A stretch of DNA of 64,000 bases from Pedobacter frigiditerrae (GTDB taxonomy: Bacteria; Bacteroidota; Bacteroidia; Sphingobacteriales; Sphingobacteriaceae), in the NCBI RefSeq assembly GCF_004331645.1, contig NZ_SJSK01000001.1, forward strand, positions 682,001 through 746,000, in the 5' to 3' direction. The position numbers and the translations under genes were made by a program. Below are positions 44,970-53,851 of this stretch, piece by piece. Position 1 is the first letter of the stretch. Every line of letters starts with the position of its first letter. The notes under the pieces are model-generated. The model did not search any database, was not told the DNA's origin, and worked only from the letters and a program-made list of their open reading frames with translations.

Positions 44970-46556
44970 ATGAGGAAAGTAGATTTTTTAGTCATAGGTT
45001 CAGGTATTGCAGGTTTAAGTTTTGCTTTAAAGGCTGCTAAGCACGGAAAAGTGTTAATTGTTACCAAATCTAACGAAGACGAATCAAATACTAAATATGC
45101 ACAAGGTGGAGTAGCAGTTGTGGTAGATAAATCTGATTCTTTCGAAAAACATATAGAAGATACCTTAATTGCTGGCGATGGATTATGTGATGAAAAAATT
45201 GTAGAAATCGTAGTTAAAGAAGGCCCTGAAAGAATACAAGAGATTATAGACTACGGGATTAACTTTGATAAGAACACTGCAGGTGTTTTCGATTTGGCTA
45301 AAGAAGGTGGTCATTCGGAACATAGGGTCTTGCATTATAAAGACATTACGGGATACGAAATAGAGAGTGTTTTATTAAAGCAAATTCATGAAAATGAGAA
45401 CATAGAGATATTAACACACTACTTCTGCTTAGAGTTAATTACCCAACATCACCTAGGTGAACATGTGGATAAGAGTAGTGAAGATATCAACTGCTACGGT
45501 ATATATGCCTTTAACACAGAGCTTAACGATGTGGAAAAGATATTAGCAAACGTTACAGTTATGGCAAGTGGTGGCGCTGGTCACATTTATTCTAACACCA
45601 CTAATCCGGTTATTGCCACTGGCGATGGAATGGCAATGGTATACAGAGCAAAGGGAAAAATTAGAAACATGGAGTTTATTCAATTTCATCCAACAGCTTT
45701 ATATAATCCTGGAGAATACCCATCTTTTTTAATTTCTGAAGCGGTTAGGGGTTTTGGTGGTGTGTTAAGAAGAAGAAATGGCGAAGAATTTATGTATGAA
45801 TATGATGAACGTGGGTCTTTAGCGCCTCGTGATATTGTAGCTCGTGCTGTGGATAACGAGATGAAAAAGTCGGGAGATGACTTTGTTTATTTGGATATAA
45901 CCATGAGAAAAAAGGCAGATATTTTAAATCACTTCCCTAATATATATGCTAAATGTTTGTCTATCGGAATAGACATGACAAAAGATTTTATACCTGTTAC
46001 ACCCGCATCGCATTACATGTGTGGAGGTATTTTAGTTGATGAATATGGAAAATCTTCTATTCAGAACTTGTATGCTTGTGGTGAGGTTTCATCTACAGGA
46101 TTGCATGGTGCAAATAGATTAGCATCAAATTCCTTATTAGAGGCAACAGTTTTTGCGCATCGTATTTATTTATCCGCTTTAGAAAATTATAAGAATAACA
46201 TTGTACCTGATGATATTCCGGAGTGGAATGAGCAAGGTGTAACTCAATCTAATGAGGATATTTTAGTAACACACAACCTACGCGAAACTCAAAAAATAAT
46301 GAGCGATTATGTAGGTATTGTTCGTTCTGATTTTAGGTTAGATAGAGCAATGAGAAGGTTGTTTTTATTGTATGAAGAAACAGAAGAGTTCTACAAAAAA
46401 AATAAGGTTTCTGTCAAATTATGCGAGCTAAGGAATGTAATTCAAGTAGCTTATATGGTGATAAAATCAGCAGTTGCCAGAAAAGAAAGTAGGGGATTAC
46501 ACTTCACAACAGATTATCCAGCACACGCAAAAGAATTAGTTGATACCATAATATAA
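44970..46556 (+). CDS. nadB: L-aspartate oxidase
   Basis: FAD enzyme oxidising L-aspartate to iminoaspartate, the first step of de novo NAD synthesis. 528 residues. FAD-binding GSGIAGLSFALKAA near the N-terminus; conserved NTKYAQGGVAVV, EGGHSEHRVLHYKDITG, SGGAGHIYSNTTNP, MEFIQFHPTALY, PASHYMCGGILVDEYG, and GLHGANRLASNSLLEA. The C-terminal three-helix domain is complete. Pairs with divergent nadA. The TAA stop at 46554-46556 touches a CCCCTAAATCCCC repeat. Confidence 0.97.
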   Translation: MRKVDFLVIGSGIAGLSFALKAAKHGKVLIVTKSNEDESNTKYAQGGVAVVVDKSDSFEKHIEDTLIAGDGLCDEKIVEIVVKEGPERIQEIIDYGINFDKNTAGVFDLAKEGGHSEHRVLHYKDITGYEIESVLLKQIHENENIEILTHYFCLELITQHHLGEHVDKSSEDINCYGIYAFNTELNDVEKILANVTVMASGGAGHIYSNTTNPVIATGDGMAMVYRAKGKIRNMEFIQFHPTALYNPGEYPSFLISEAVRGFGGVLRRRNGEEFMYEYDERGSLAPRDIVARAVDNEMKKSGDDFVYLDITMRKKADILNHFPNIYAKCLSIGIDMTKDFIPVTPASHYMCGGILVDEYGKSSIQNLYACGEVSSTGLHGANRLASNSLLEATVFAHRIYLSALENYKNNIVPDDIPEWNEQGVTQSNEDILVTHNLRETQKIMSDYVGIVRSDFRLDRAMRRLFLLYEETEEFYKKNKVSVKLCELRNVIQVAYMVIKSAVARKESRGLHFTTDYPAHAKELVDTII

Positions 46557-46583
46557 ACCCCTAAATCCCCTAAAGGGGACTTT
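46556..46583 (+). repeat. CCCCTAAATCCCC repeat at the nadB stop
   Basis: Begins at the last base of the nadB stop codon: AACCCCTAAATCCCC, then the palindromic CCCCTAAAGGGG and ACTTT. Confidence 0.8.
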
Positions 46584-46612
46584 CCTAAGTTGCCAAAAAA
46601 ATACAATTAAAA

Positions 46613-47176
46613 ATGAATCAAGATATTATAAACAACGGAAATTCAAATCCCCCTTCAGGGGGTAAGGGGGTTATTCTTCCTGTAAAAGGCATTCACCCAA
46701 AATGGGGAGAAAATTGTTTCATTGCACCAAACGCAACCATTGTAGGAGATGTTGTGATGGGAGAGAACTGTTCGGTTTGGTTTAACGCTGTAATTAGGGG
46801 GGATGTAAACAGTATTACCATTGGTAATGATAGTAATATACAAGATGGAGCAGTTATACACGCTACCTATTTAAAAGCAGCTACACATATAGGTAATAGG
46901 GTATCTGTGGGTCATAATGCCATTGTACACGGTTGTGATGTTAAAGATCATGTTTTAATAGGAATGGGTGCCATTGTAATGGACAATGCAATTGTTGAGG
47001 AATATTGTATCATTGCTGCAGGTGCAGTAGTTTTGGAAAATACAATTTGTGAAAGTGGATATCTATATGCAGGAACACCTGCAAAGAAAATAAAGCCCAT
47101 TACAGACGAGCAACGAGCTTTATTAAATAAATTACCTGATAATTATATCATGTATTCTGGGTGGTTTAACCCCTAA
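46613..47176 (+). CDS. Gamma carbonic anhydrase family protein with repeat-encoded N-terminal segment
   Basis: 187 residues. Left-handed beta-helix of hexapeptide repeats (about 35-160). The three zinc histidines of gamma carbonic anhydrases are present: His83 (GAVIHAT), His101 and His106 (SVGHNAIVHGC), as are the trimer-interface RGD (62-64) and C-terminal YAGTPAKKIKPI. The family includes active CO2 hydratases and proteins such as PaaY and YrdA, so activity is not certain. Residues 11-20 (SNPPSGGKGV) are encoded by a dispersed repeat, making the N-terminus longer than usual; the last two residues and the stop codon come from another copy. Confidence 0.9.
   Translation: MNQDIINNGNSNPPSGGKGVILPVKGIHPKWGENCFIAPNATIVGDVVMGENCSVWFNAVIRGDVNSITIGNDSNIQDGAVIHATYLKAATHIGNRVSVGHNAIVHGCDVKDHVLIGMGAIVMDNAIVEEYCIIAAGAVVLENTICESGYLYAGTPAKKIKPITDEQRALLNKLPDNYIMYSGWFNP
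46645..46672 (+). repeat. CCCC-type repeat inside a coding region
   Basis: AAATCCCCCTTCAGGGGG then TAAGGGGG; a variant of the CCCCTAAATCCCC family. It is in frame and codes for residues 11-20 of the gamma carbonic anhydrase. Confidence 0.75.
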
Positions 47177-47194
47177 ATCCCCTAAAGGGGACTT
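47168..47194 (+). repeat. CCCCTAAATCCCC repeat supplying a stop codon
   Basis: AACCCCTAAATCCCC followed by TAAAGGGGACTT. Codons AAC CCC TAA end the gamma carbonic anhydrase gene (TAA at 47174-47176). Confidence 0.8.
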
Positions 47195-47224
47195 GCCTAT
47201 CAATATTTAATATTCCGCCATGCA

Positions 47225-47252
47225 AAGCCCCCTTTAGGGGGTTGGGGGTGGT
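47225..47252 (-). repeat. CCCC-type repeat supplying a stop codon (variant)
   Basis: On the minus strand ACCACCCCCAACCCCC then TAAAGGGGGCTT. It encodes the C-terminal Pro-Pro-Pro-Thr-Pro-stop of the Big_5 lipoprotein (TAA at 47236-47234). Confidence 0.75.
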
Positions 47253-48871
47253 ATCTCTATCTTTTCCCTTACATCAAAATTTGGCCTTATTGAGAACTCT
47301 TTTGAAGCGTACCAAATCTTTTCTGGTTGGATACCCTTGCTTACATTTCCAGTATCCCAAACACCATTTTTATTATCATCGTAAACTATTCTTACATAAT
47401 AGCTGGCAGGTTTATAGTTAGCAAGAATTATCGATGAACTTTTTAAGATTCTCCTACTTGCAATCACAACTTCCTTTTTTTCATTTACCAGTTGTAAAAT
47501 GTAATTTTTACTGGTATCGGGTACAACAACATTTAAGGTTAAAGTGGCATATTCATCCGTGCTACCTAACTTAAAATTCTTATTAATTTCTTTATTCTTA
47601 GAATTAAAAATACCAGTTATAGACCCAGCTTCAAATTTCAAAATATAAGGTTCATTTTTTTTCCATGGATATTTAACATTATAACTTAAAACGTCCGAAC
47701 TATCCTTTTCTATCGTTATTCCTTTTCTGGGAATAGAATCTTCCAATAAGATTACCTTCGTTAAATCAATTTTATCTATAGGTAAATTAAATTCAATTTT
47801 TAAGCTTCTATTGGGATTGAGTACACTATTATCAGTATTGTCAGAAATGGTAATATTTCTAGTGTAAGTATCTCTTTTTCCCCTGGTAAACTTAACGGTT
47901 TCTAAAATTTTCCCCTGGTCTTTTATGGCTACTTTAAGAGAATCAAAGCTTAAATCATTTAGCCAAACTTTAACAGAATCATTGCCTTTATTAAACTGAA
48001 CTTTTTTGCCCGCATCTATATTTGCGGGTTCAATTACAGAAATTTCCGGTTTAATTAAATTCTGATTAAAGTTCATCGAAATACTTCCATCAGTATTTAA
48101 TCTTCTGTCGATAATTCTAAATGTACTAGCTAACTCTTTAAACACACTGATGTTGACGCTATCTAAATTCTTATCTAAAACAATAGGCTCCTTAATAAAA
48201 CCAACCTCATCGTTTACTTGCTGATATATTTTATCGCCGCTTTTCTCTTTAAGTGCATAAATTTTATATGTGCCTTTTTTAAGGTTATTCATCTTATATA
48301 AACCACTGCTATCAGTTGTAGTATAAATGGATGGTTTCTTTTTACCAAACAGAGAATCTCTTTCTACCGGAAGGATAAAGACAACAGCATCAAGTTCGGG
48401 TTCGCCGGTTAAAGAATTTTTAATCCTTCCACTTATGCTTAGTGAGTCTAGAGTAGGGCCGGTAGAAAATACATAGGTGAAATTTTTAAGTTCGTTAGAT
48501 TCGTTAATGTCTGTTATTGCTTTTCCAAAATTTAAAGTATAGGTAGTGTTTTTTTCAAGAGAATCTTGAAGCGTAATTTCTAGCCGTTTTAATTTTCCTT
48601 TTAAGATTGGCGCTTTGTCCTGCTCAGGTGAAATAGAAAATTCTTTGAACTCGTTATTTAATTTAATGTACTCATCAAAATCGATAACAATTTTTTTCGC
48701 ATTAAAATTTGTCATCATATTTTTTGGTTCCATTTTTAAAACCTTTGGGGGGGTAGTATCTTTTGGTCCACCTTGAGGAGTTTGGATGCTTGCACAGCCA
48801 TAAAAGAGTCCAATTATTAAAATTAGATAATGTAAATACGGGGTCTTTGCTGTCTTCTTATTTTTAGGCAT
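47234..48871 (-). CDS. Lipoprotein with N-terminal Big_5 Ig-like domain
   Basis: 545 residues. Lipoprotein signal peptide with lipid-attachment Cys26 (LFYGCAS). Next comes QTPQGGPKDTTPPKVLKMEPKN, the typical opening of Bacteroidetes Big_5 (SbsA Ig-like) proteins, with the domain spanning about 40-140. A carboxypeptidase-regulatory-like beta sandwich follows (about 145-215: SLTGEPELDAVVFIL, KKGTYKIYALKE), and further beta domains. The C-terminal part has YYVRIVYDDNKNGVWDTGN, a common closing motif. Probably outer-membrane anchored; role unknown. The final five residues come from a dispersed repeat. Confidence 0.85.
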   Translation of the reverse strand: MPKNKKTAKTPYLHYLILIIGLFYGCASIQTPQGGPKDTTPPKVLKMEPKNMMTNFNAKKIVIDFDEYIKLNNEFKEFSISPEQDKAPILKGKLKRLEITLQDSLEKNTTYTLNFGKAITDINESNELKNFTYVFSTGPTLDSLSISGRIKNSLTGEPELDAVVFILPVERDSLFGKKKPSIYTTTDSSGLYKMNNLKKGTYKIYALKEKSGDKIYQQVNDEVGFIKEPIVLDKNLDSVNISVFKELASTFRIIDRRLNTDGSISMNFNQNLIKPEISVIEPANIDAGKKVQFNKGNDSVKVWLNDLSFDSLKVAIKDQGKILETVKFTRGKRDTYTRNITISDNTDNSVLNPNRSLKIEFNLPIDKIDLTKVILLEDSIPRKGITIEKDSSDVLSYNVKYPWKKNEPYILKFEAGSITGIFNSKNKEINKNFKLGSTDEYATLTLNVVVPDTSKNYILQLVNEKKEVVIASRRILKSSSIILANYKPASYYVRIVYDDNKNGVWDTGNVSKGIQPEKIWYASKEFSIRPNFDVREKIEIPPPTP

Positions 48872-49002
48872 TTAGATTGGCTGTATTTAATTTTATATTG
48901 TTTTTAATAGATATGATTAAAGTTTTGAGAAATGCTTTTAAATCGCCTGAAAATAAGCCGAGATAAATTTAAGTTAAATTACTGATAATCAAACATATAT
49001 AG

Positions 49003-50865
49003 TTATTTTGTGATATGAACCATCAAAACTGAGATATCTGAAGGAGAAACACCAGAAATTCTTGAAGCTTGTCCTAAAGTTCTTGGTTTTATCTTTAACA
49101 ATTTTTCTCTTGCTTCTTTTGATAAAGATAAGAGCTTGTTATAATCAAATTCAGGATTGATAGATTTATCTTCCATCTTTTGCATTTTGTTTACAATCTC
49201 ATTTTCTTTTTCGAAATAGCTTTCGTATTTAATTTTAATCTCAGCTTGCTCAACAGTTTCTTGGTCAAAGTTATTTAAAAGTTCATCAAAAGGTTTGTTT
49301 ACTTTTCTAATGTCTTCAATCCCAACTTGAGGTCTGCTCAATACATTAAATAATTTTACATTTTGATTTAGTGTAGCCGTTCCCAAAGTTTCTAGTAACT
49401 CATTTACCTCAGCCATTTCTACACCTTGCTTTCTGGTAAATTCTACAATGGCGTCTGAGTTTTCTACTTTCTTATTTACGATGGCCAAACGTTCATCATT
49501 TATTAAACCCAATTTGTGGGCAATAGGAGAGAGCCTAATATCGGCATTGTCTTGCCTTAATAATAAACGATGCTCTGCTCTAGAAGTAAACATTCTATAG
49601 GGTTCTTCGGTTCCTTTGGTCACCAAATCATCAATCAATACGCCTATATAAGACTCAGAACGCTTCATGATCAGTTCATGCTGGTCTTTTACCTTTTGGT
49701 GTGCATTAATTCCGGCTATAAAACCCTGACTAGCAGCTTCTTCGTAACCTGTTGTGCCATTTATTTGCCCTGCAAAGAACAAATTACTAATTAATTTGGT
49801 CTCTAAAGTTAATCCTAGCTGGGTAGGTGGAAAATAATCGTATTCTATGGCATAACCAGGGCGGAACATTTTGGCATTTTCAAATCCTGGAATTTGAGTT
49901 AAGGCTTTATATTGTACATCTTCTGGTAACGAAGTTGAGAAACCGTTTACATAGATTTCACAAGTGTTCCATCCTTCGGGTTCTACAAAAATTTGGTGTC
50001 TTTCTCTTTCTGCAAAACGGTTAATTTTATCTTCAATAGAAGGGCAGTAACGAGGACCCAAACCCTTAATCCTTCCAGTAAACATCGGAGACTTCTCGAA
50101 CCCTTCTTTTAAAGTTTCGTGTACATTAGCGTTAGTGTAGGTAATCCAACAACACCTTTGGTCTGTTGGTCTTTCTACATTGGTATAAGAAAAACGACCA
50201 GGATTTTCATCTCCCCATTGTTCTTCCATTAGTGAATAATTTAATGAGCGACCATCAACTCGGGGAGGGGTTCCTGTTTTCATCCTGCCTGCTTCAAAAC
50301 CCAATTCGGTTAATTGTTCAGTTAAACCAGTAGCTGATTTTTCCCCCGTTCTGCCACCACCAAATTTTTTCTCTCCAATATGGATAATGCCATTTAAGAA
50401 AGTGCCATTGGTAAGCACTACTGCCTTCCCCATTATCTCAACACCAAGAGCGGTTTTTACGCCAACAACCGTGTTGTTTTTAATGATTAAGCTACCCACC
50501 ATTTCCTGCCAGAAATCTACGTTCGGTGTTCGTTCCAAGGCAAGCCTCCATTCTTCAGCAAAACGCTTTCTGTCATTTTGAGCCCTAGGACTCCACATCG
50601 CTGGGCCTTTAGATTTATTAAGCATTCTAAACTGGAGCGTAGTTTTATCGGCAATTATACCCGAATAACCACCCATCGCATCAATCTCTCTTACTATTTG
50701 TCCTTTGGCAACGCCACCCATGGCAGGGTTGCAGCTCATCTGCGCAATGGTTTCCATATTCATGGTAACCAGCAGAACAGAAGACCCAAGGTTAGCGGCA
50801 GCGGCGGCGGCTTCACAACCGGCGTGACCTGCGCCTACAACAATAACATCGTACTCTTTAAACAT
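49003..50865 (-). CDS. mnmG: tRNA uridine-5-carboxymethylaminomethyl modification enzyme, FAD subunit
   Basis: With MnmE installs the cmnm5 group on wobble uridines of certain tRNAs. 620 residues. FAD-binding [18 protein letters not shown] (8-25), [56 protein letters not shown], and the C-terminal MnmE-binding helices ending [27 protein letters not shown] minus-strand TAATTTTG (50905-50898) is a possible -7 element whose start point would fall in the first parS site. In many bacteria this gene (gidA) sits near the origin and parAB. Confidence 0.97.
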   Translation of the reverse strand: MFKEYDVIVVGAGHAGCEAAAAAANLGSSVLLVTMNMETIAQMSCNPAMGGVAKGQIVREIDAMGGYSGIIADKTTLQFRMLNKSKGPAMWSPRAQNDRKRFAEEWRLALERTPNVDFWQEMVGSLIIKNNTVVGVKTALGVEIMGKAVVLTNGTFLNGIIHIGEKKFGGGRTGEKSATGLTEQLTELGFEAGRMKTGTPPRVDGRSLNYSLMEEQWGDENPGRFSYTNVERPTDQRCCWITYTNANVHETLKEGFEKSPMFTGRIKGLGPRYCPSIEDKINRFAERERHQIFVEPEGWNTCEIYVNGFSTSLPEDVQYKALTQIPGFENAKMFRPGYAIEYDYFPPTQLGLTLETKLISNLFFAGQINGTTGYEEAASQGFIAGINAHQKVKDQHELIMKRSESYIGVLIDDLVTKGTEEPYRMFTSRAEHRLLLRQDNADIRLSPIAHKLGLINDERLAIVNKKVENSDAIVEFTRKQGVEMAEVNELLETLGTATLNQNVKLFNVLSRPQVGIEDIRKVNKPFDELLNNFDQETVEQAEIKIKYESYFEKENEIVNKMQKMEDKSINPEFDYNKLLSLSKEAREKLLKIKPRTLGQASRISGVSPSDISVLMVHITK

Positions 50866-50878
50866 CGATTTTTATTTT

Positions 50879-50894
50879 TGTTTCACGTGAAACA
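50879..50894. promoter_or_regulatory. parS centromere-like site 1 (perfect palindrome)
   Basis: TGTTTCACGTGAAACA, an exact match to the general ParB-binding parS consensus TGTTNCACGTGAAACA. It lies 13 bases upstream of the mnmG start codon. Confidence 0.8.
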
Positions 50895-50932
50895 ATACAA
50901 AATTACTTAAAAATCTCAATGAGATTTATTTT

Positions 50933-50948
50933 TGTTTCACGTGGAACT
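50933..50948. promoter_or_regulatory. parS centromere-like site 2
   Basis: TGTTTCACGTGGAACT, 15 of 16 to the reverse-strand consensus TGTTTCACGTGGAACA. Centre 54 bp from site 1. It overlaps the last codons and stop of the CBU_0592-like gene, encoding Ser-Thr-stop. Confidence 0.75.
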
Positions 50949-51188
50949 TTTCTTTTTCGTATAAAATTTAATTAATCCATAAAGCGCAACCCCACTCCAA
51001 ACCGCTTCTAAAATAACAAATGGTATAAAAGGAATTAACCAAGAAGCATATCCTGCAATGCCTGCCCCAAACAAATTAAGGAAGCCATAAGTAGCGCTTT
51101 CTGTTTTTATCACTTTTAAACTTTGCAGAAAAAAAGCAATTAATAACAGGCTTACTCCAATAGTTGCAATAACATCTGAGGTTTCCAT
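50937..51188 (-). CDS. Small membrane protein, CBU_0592-like
   Basis: 83 residues with three hydrophobic segments (about 7-25, 33-52, 54-74): VIATIGVSLLLIAFFLQSLKVI, YGFLNLFGAGIAGYASWLIPFIPFVILEAVW. This pattern (Tyr/Asn/Leu-rich turn NLFGAG and terminal Glu-x-x-W) matches the CBU_0592 family of unknown function. One base separates it from the ABC-F gene upstream, so they form an operon. Its C-terminus KKKSST and stop codon are partly encoded by the second parS-like site. Confidence 0.75.
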   Translation of the reverse strand: METSDVIATIGVSLLLIAFFLQSLKVIKTESATYGFLNLFGAGIAGYASWLIPFIPFVILEAVWSGVALYGLIKFYTKKKSST

Positions 51189-51189
51189 A

Positions 51190-53055
51190 CTAACTTGTTT
51201 TTTCCGAAAGTTCTACCCAACGCTCCATTATTCTTTCCAATTGTTTGTTTAGGATTTCTATTTGCGCTGCTGTTTCTTGAATTTTAACATAGTCTGTTGC
51301 ATCAATTGAATTGAGTTTTTTTGTCAAATCTTCAATCTCATTTTCTTTTTCAGCTACAGTTTCCTCTATTTCATCAAGCTCTTTTTGTTCCTTGAAACTT
51401 AATTTTTTTGGAGTATTTACAGCAACAGCTTCTTCAACTCTTGCCTTCTTCTGTGCTTGATTGTCTTTTGCCGTATCTAAACTAATTCTATATTCAGAAT
51501 AGTTTCCGTTATAAATACTCACGCCTCCATTGCCTTCCATGATAAACAATTGCTCACTCATCTTGTCTAACAAATACCTGTCGTGTGAAACTAAAATTAA
51601 TACACCAGGAAAGTTTTCTAAGAATTCTTCTAACACATTTAAGGTGTCAATATCTAAATCATTAGTCGGCTCATCTAATATCAAGAAGTTTGGGTTCTGC
51701 ATCAGAACTTTCATCAAGTGCAAACGTTTCTTCTCGCCACCACTTAATTTCTCTACCATTCCGTGTTGTTTTTTTGGAGGGAATAGAAATAAAGTTAATA
51801 GGGCAGAAGCAGAAATGGTCTGACCATCTGCCATCTTAATATATTCTGCATCTGATTTTACAATGTCTATTACTCTTTCTTTTGGATCAAAAGCTAAGCC
51901 CCCTTGTTTGTAATATCCATAAACAGTAGTTTCACCCACATCAACATTTCCTTTTTCTGGGTTTAAAAATCCTGTAATAATATTTAATAATGTTGATTTA
52001 CCGGTTCCATTTTTACCAGCTAAACCAATTCTATCGCCTCTTTTAAAGACATAAGTAAAGTCATTAATGATTTTTTTATCATCAAATGTTTGTCCGATAT
52101 GATTTAGCTCAAGAATTTTATTTCCTTGACGAGACATTTTTACATTTAGTGTAACTTTTTGATTGTCAGAACGTTGTTTGGTTTTTTCTTCTAAATCATA
52201 AAATGAGTTTACCCTCGATTGAGATTTCACCGTACGAGCCGCAGGCATACGCCTCATCCACTCTAATTCTTTCTTCAATAGGTTTTTGTTCTTCTGAAAA
52301 GTACTCTCGTCTGAAGCCTCGCGTTCGCTTTTCTTTTCTAAGAAGAAAGCATAGTTTCCGTTGTAATTATAGATTTTTCCTCTATCCAATTCTACAATCG
52401 TATTGCAAACATTGTCTAAAAAGTATCTATCGTGAGTAACCAAAAGAATGGTTTTATTGCCAGAAGTCAATAGTTTTTCTAACCACTCAATCGTATCAAT
52501 ATCCAAATGATTGGTCGGCTCATCTAACACATAAATCTCTGGATCTTCAATTAACAACTTAGCTAAAGCTAAACGTTTTTTCTGCCCACCAGAAAGCGTG
52601 TCTATTTTTTGTTGTAGATGATTAATCCCCATACGACTCAAAATCGTTTTGATTTCGTGCTCATATTCCCAGGCATTGTGCTCGCTTAATTCTTCATATA
52701 AGCGGTTCAATGTTTTTTCATCTGGATTAGGATCTTCAATCAATTCTTCATATTCCCTAATCAGCTGTTGCTGTTTATTCTCTAAAGAAAAGATGAAATC
52801 ACTAATAGAATAACCATCAGGAAAGCTAGGTTCTTGGTCTAAAAAGCCAATTTTAACGGCCTTGTTTTTAACAATTTTTCCTTCTAGAGGAGGAAAGCGT
52901 TCGGCTAATAATTTTAAAAGGGTGCTTTTACCGGCGCCATTTATACCTACCAACGCTACACGTTGACCAGGATTAATGCCCAGTGTTAAATTTTTGAAAA
53001 GCCATTCGTCATGGTATCCGTGGCCTAAGCCTTCAGCTGCAATTAGTGTACTCAA
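51190..53055 (-). CDS. ABC-F family ATPase, Uup-like
   Basis: 621 residues with no membrane domain. Two ABC cassettes: Walker A GINGAGKST (37-45), signature LSGGQKKRLALAKLL, Walker B IYVLDEPTNHLD; second Walker A GKNGTGKST, signature LSGGEKKRLHLMKVL, LILDEPTNDLD. The linker between them is charged (RRMPAARTVKSQSRV). The C-terminal 80 residues are a coiled coil (ELDEIEETVAEKENEIEDL), the mark of Uup rather than EttA. Uup binds DNA or ribosomes and lowers transposon precise excision in E. coli. Followed by the CBU_0592-like gene; the 1-kb upstream region is the repeat island. Confidence 0.9.
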   Translation of the reverse strand: MSTLIAAEGLGHGYHDEWLFKNLTLGINPGQRVALVGINGAGKSTLLKLLAERFPPLEGKIVKNKAVKIGFLDQEPSFPDGYSISDFIFSLENKQQQLIREYEELIEDPNPDEKTLNRLYEELSEHNAWEYEHEIKTILSRMGINHLQQKIDTLSGGQKKRLALAKLLIEDPEIYVLDEPTNHLDIDTIEWLEKLLTSGNKTILLVTHDRYFLDNVCNTIVELDRGKIYNYNGNYAFFLEKKSEREASDESTFQKNKNLLKKELEWMRRMPAARTVKSQSRVNSFYDLEEKTKQRSDNQKVTLNVKMSRQGNKILELNHIGQTFDDKKIINDFTYVFKRGDRIGLAGKNGTGKSTLLNIITGFLNPEKGNVDVGETTVYGYYKQGGLAFDPKERVIDIVKSDAEYIKMADGQTISASALLTLFLFPPKKQHGMVEKLSGGEKKRLHLMKVLMQNPNFLILDEPTNDLDIDTLNVLEEFLENFPGVLILVSHDRYLLDKMSEQLFIMEGNGGVSIYNGNYSEYRISLDTAKDNQAQKKARVEEAVAVNTPKKLSFKEQKELDEIEETVAEKENEIEDLTKKLNSIDATDYVKIQETAAQIEILNKQLERIMERWVELSEKTS

Positions 53056-53290
53056 AGTATTTTTTAACGATTTATCAGATAAGAAATTACTACAAAAGTA
53101 ATGATTAAAATTTTGGCATGAGATTGACTAGGTAATTGTAAAGACAGAATTTAATAAAATCAAAGAACGAGTAACGTTGAAACGAATGTATGAGGAAAAA
53201 ACATTGCTTGTGGTAGCTTGATTCACGATGACCGAATTTGAATGGTTTTGACCTGATTTGAACGGTTTGAAAGCACGTTTGTTCGAGACT

Positions 53291-53352
53291 TCTCCCAGAT
53301 TTGTTCGAGAAACGTTGCTTTAAAGGCCAATTCTTCGAAGGAATCTGGGAGG
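53291..53352. repeat. Inverted repeat TCTCCCAGATT / AATCTGGGAGG
   Basis: 53291-53301 pairs with 53342-53352 over 11 positions (ten Watson-Crick, one G-T), loop 40 bases. Part of the periodic island. Confidence 0.55.
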
Positions 53353-53451
53353 AATGTGGGAGAAAACACGAAAGATTTCAATCAATTTTGCTTCATTGAA
53401 TTAACAAGCTGGTCGGCGTGACAAGTATTAGGGGCAAAGGAAGAACCTCTC

Positions 53452-53497
53452 CATCATCTTTTCATCAGCATATCATCGTAACTGAGTCGTAACTGCA
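53452..53497. repeat. Short 11-bp periodic tract (CATC, then TCGTAACTG)
   Basis: CATC recurs at 53452, 53463 and 53474; TCGTAACTG at 53476 and 53487. All spacings equal 11. Confidence 0.6.
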
Positions 53498-53520
53498 TCA
53501 CCTTTGGATGCTAAAGCGTT

Positions 53521-53663
53521 CGAGTGCGCTTCGACTTTTATTCGGGTCTGTGTCGAACGTTTCCCGAACGTTTCCCGAAGGCTTCCCGAAGCAGACTCGA
53601 ACGCTTCCCGAACAGTTCCCGAAGAAACCTAAAAGAATTCCCGAAGAAAACCCGAAGGATTTT
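53521..53663. repeat. Thirteen-unit 11-bp array, consensus CGAANNNTTCC
   Basis: 143 bases divide exactly into 13 units of 11; twelve begin with CG and nine with CGAA at the same phase. The middle units (53554-53586 and 53598-53619) read CGAACGTTTCC, CGAAGGCTTCC and close variants; flanking units keep only the CGA start. No unit is inserted or deleted by a single base, so the spacing, not the sequence, appears to be kept. Confidence 0.85.
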
Positions 53664-53763
53664 GGCAAACTTAGGCCTATTTCAATACTTCTTCTATGCG
53701 TACTTTTTTCTCCTATTTATAGTCTATTTCAATTAGAGCAATGTCACAACATCACTTTGGTAC

Positions 53764-53851
53764 AGTTAAAGGAAGACTAAAGAGAGGGTGGATATAACGT
53801 GGAGTAAAGGTGCACTTGAAGTGGACTTAACTTGGACCTGAGGGGTTAAAA
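53764..53851. repeat. Eight-unit 11-bp array, core GTGGA
   Basis: Units of 11 from 53764. The first two share TAAAG at the same offset; the next five carry GTGGA, GTGCA or TTGGA at offset 3-7; the last is degenerate. Sequence differs from the CGAA array though the period is the same. Confidence 0.75.

Noticed and set aside
53508..53780. Two overlapping frames of 90 and 70 codons in the 53.5-kb island
   Set aside because: They follow from the stop-poor 11-bp array read in two frames; the peptides are shifts of one unit and have no start signal.
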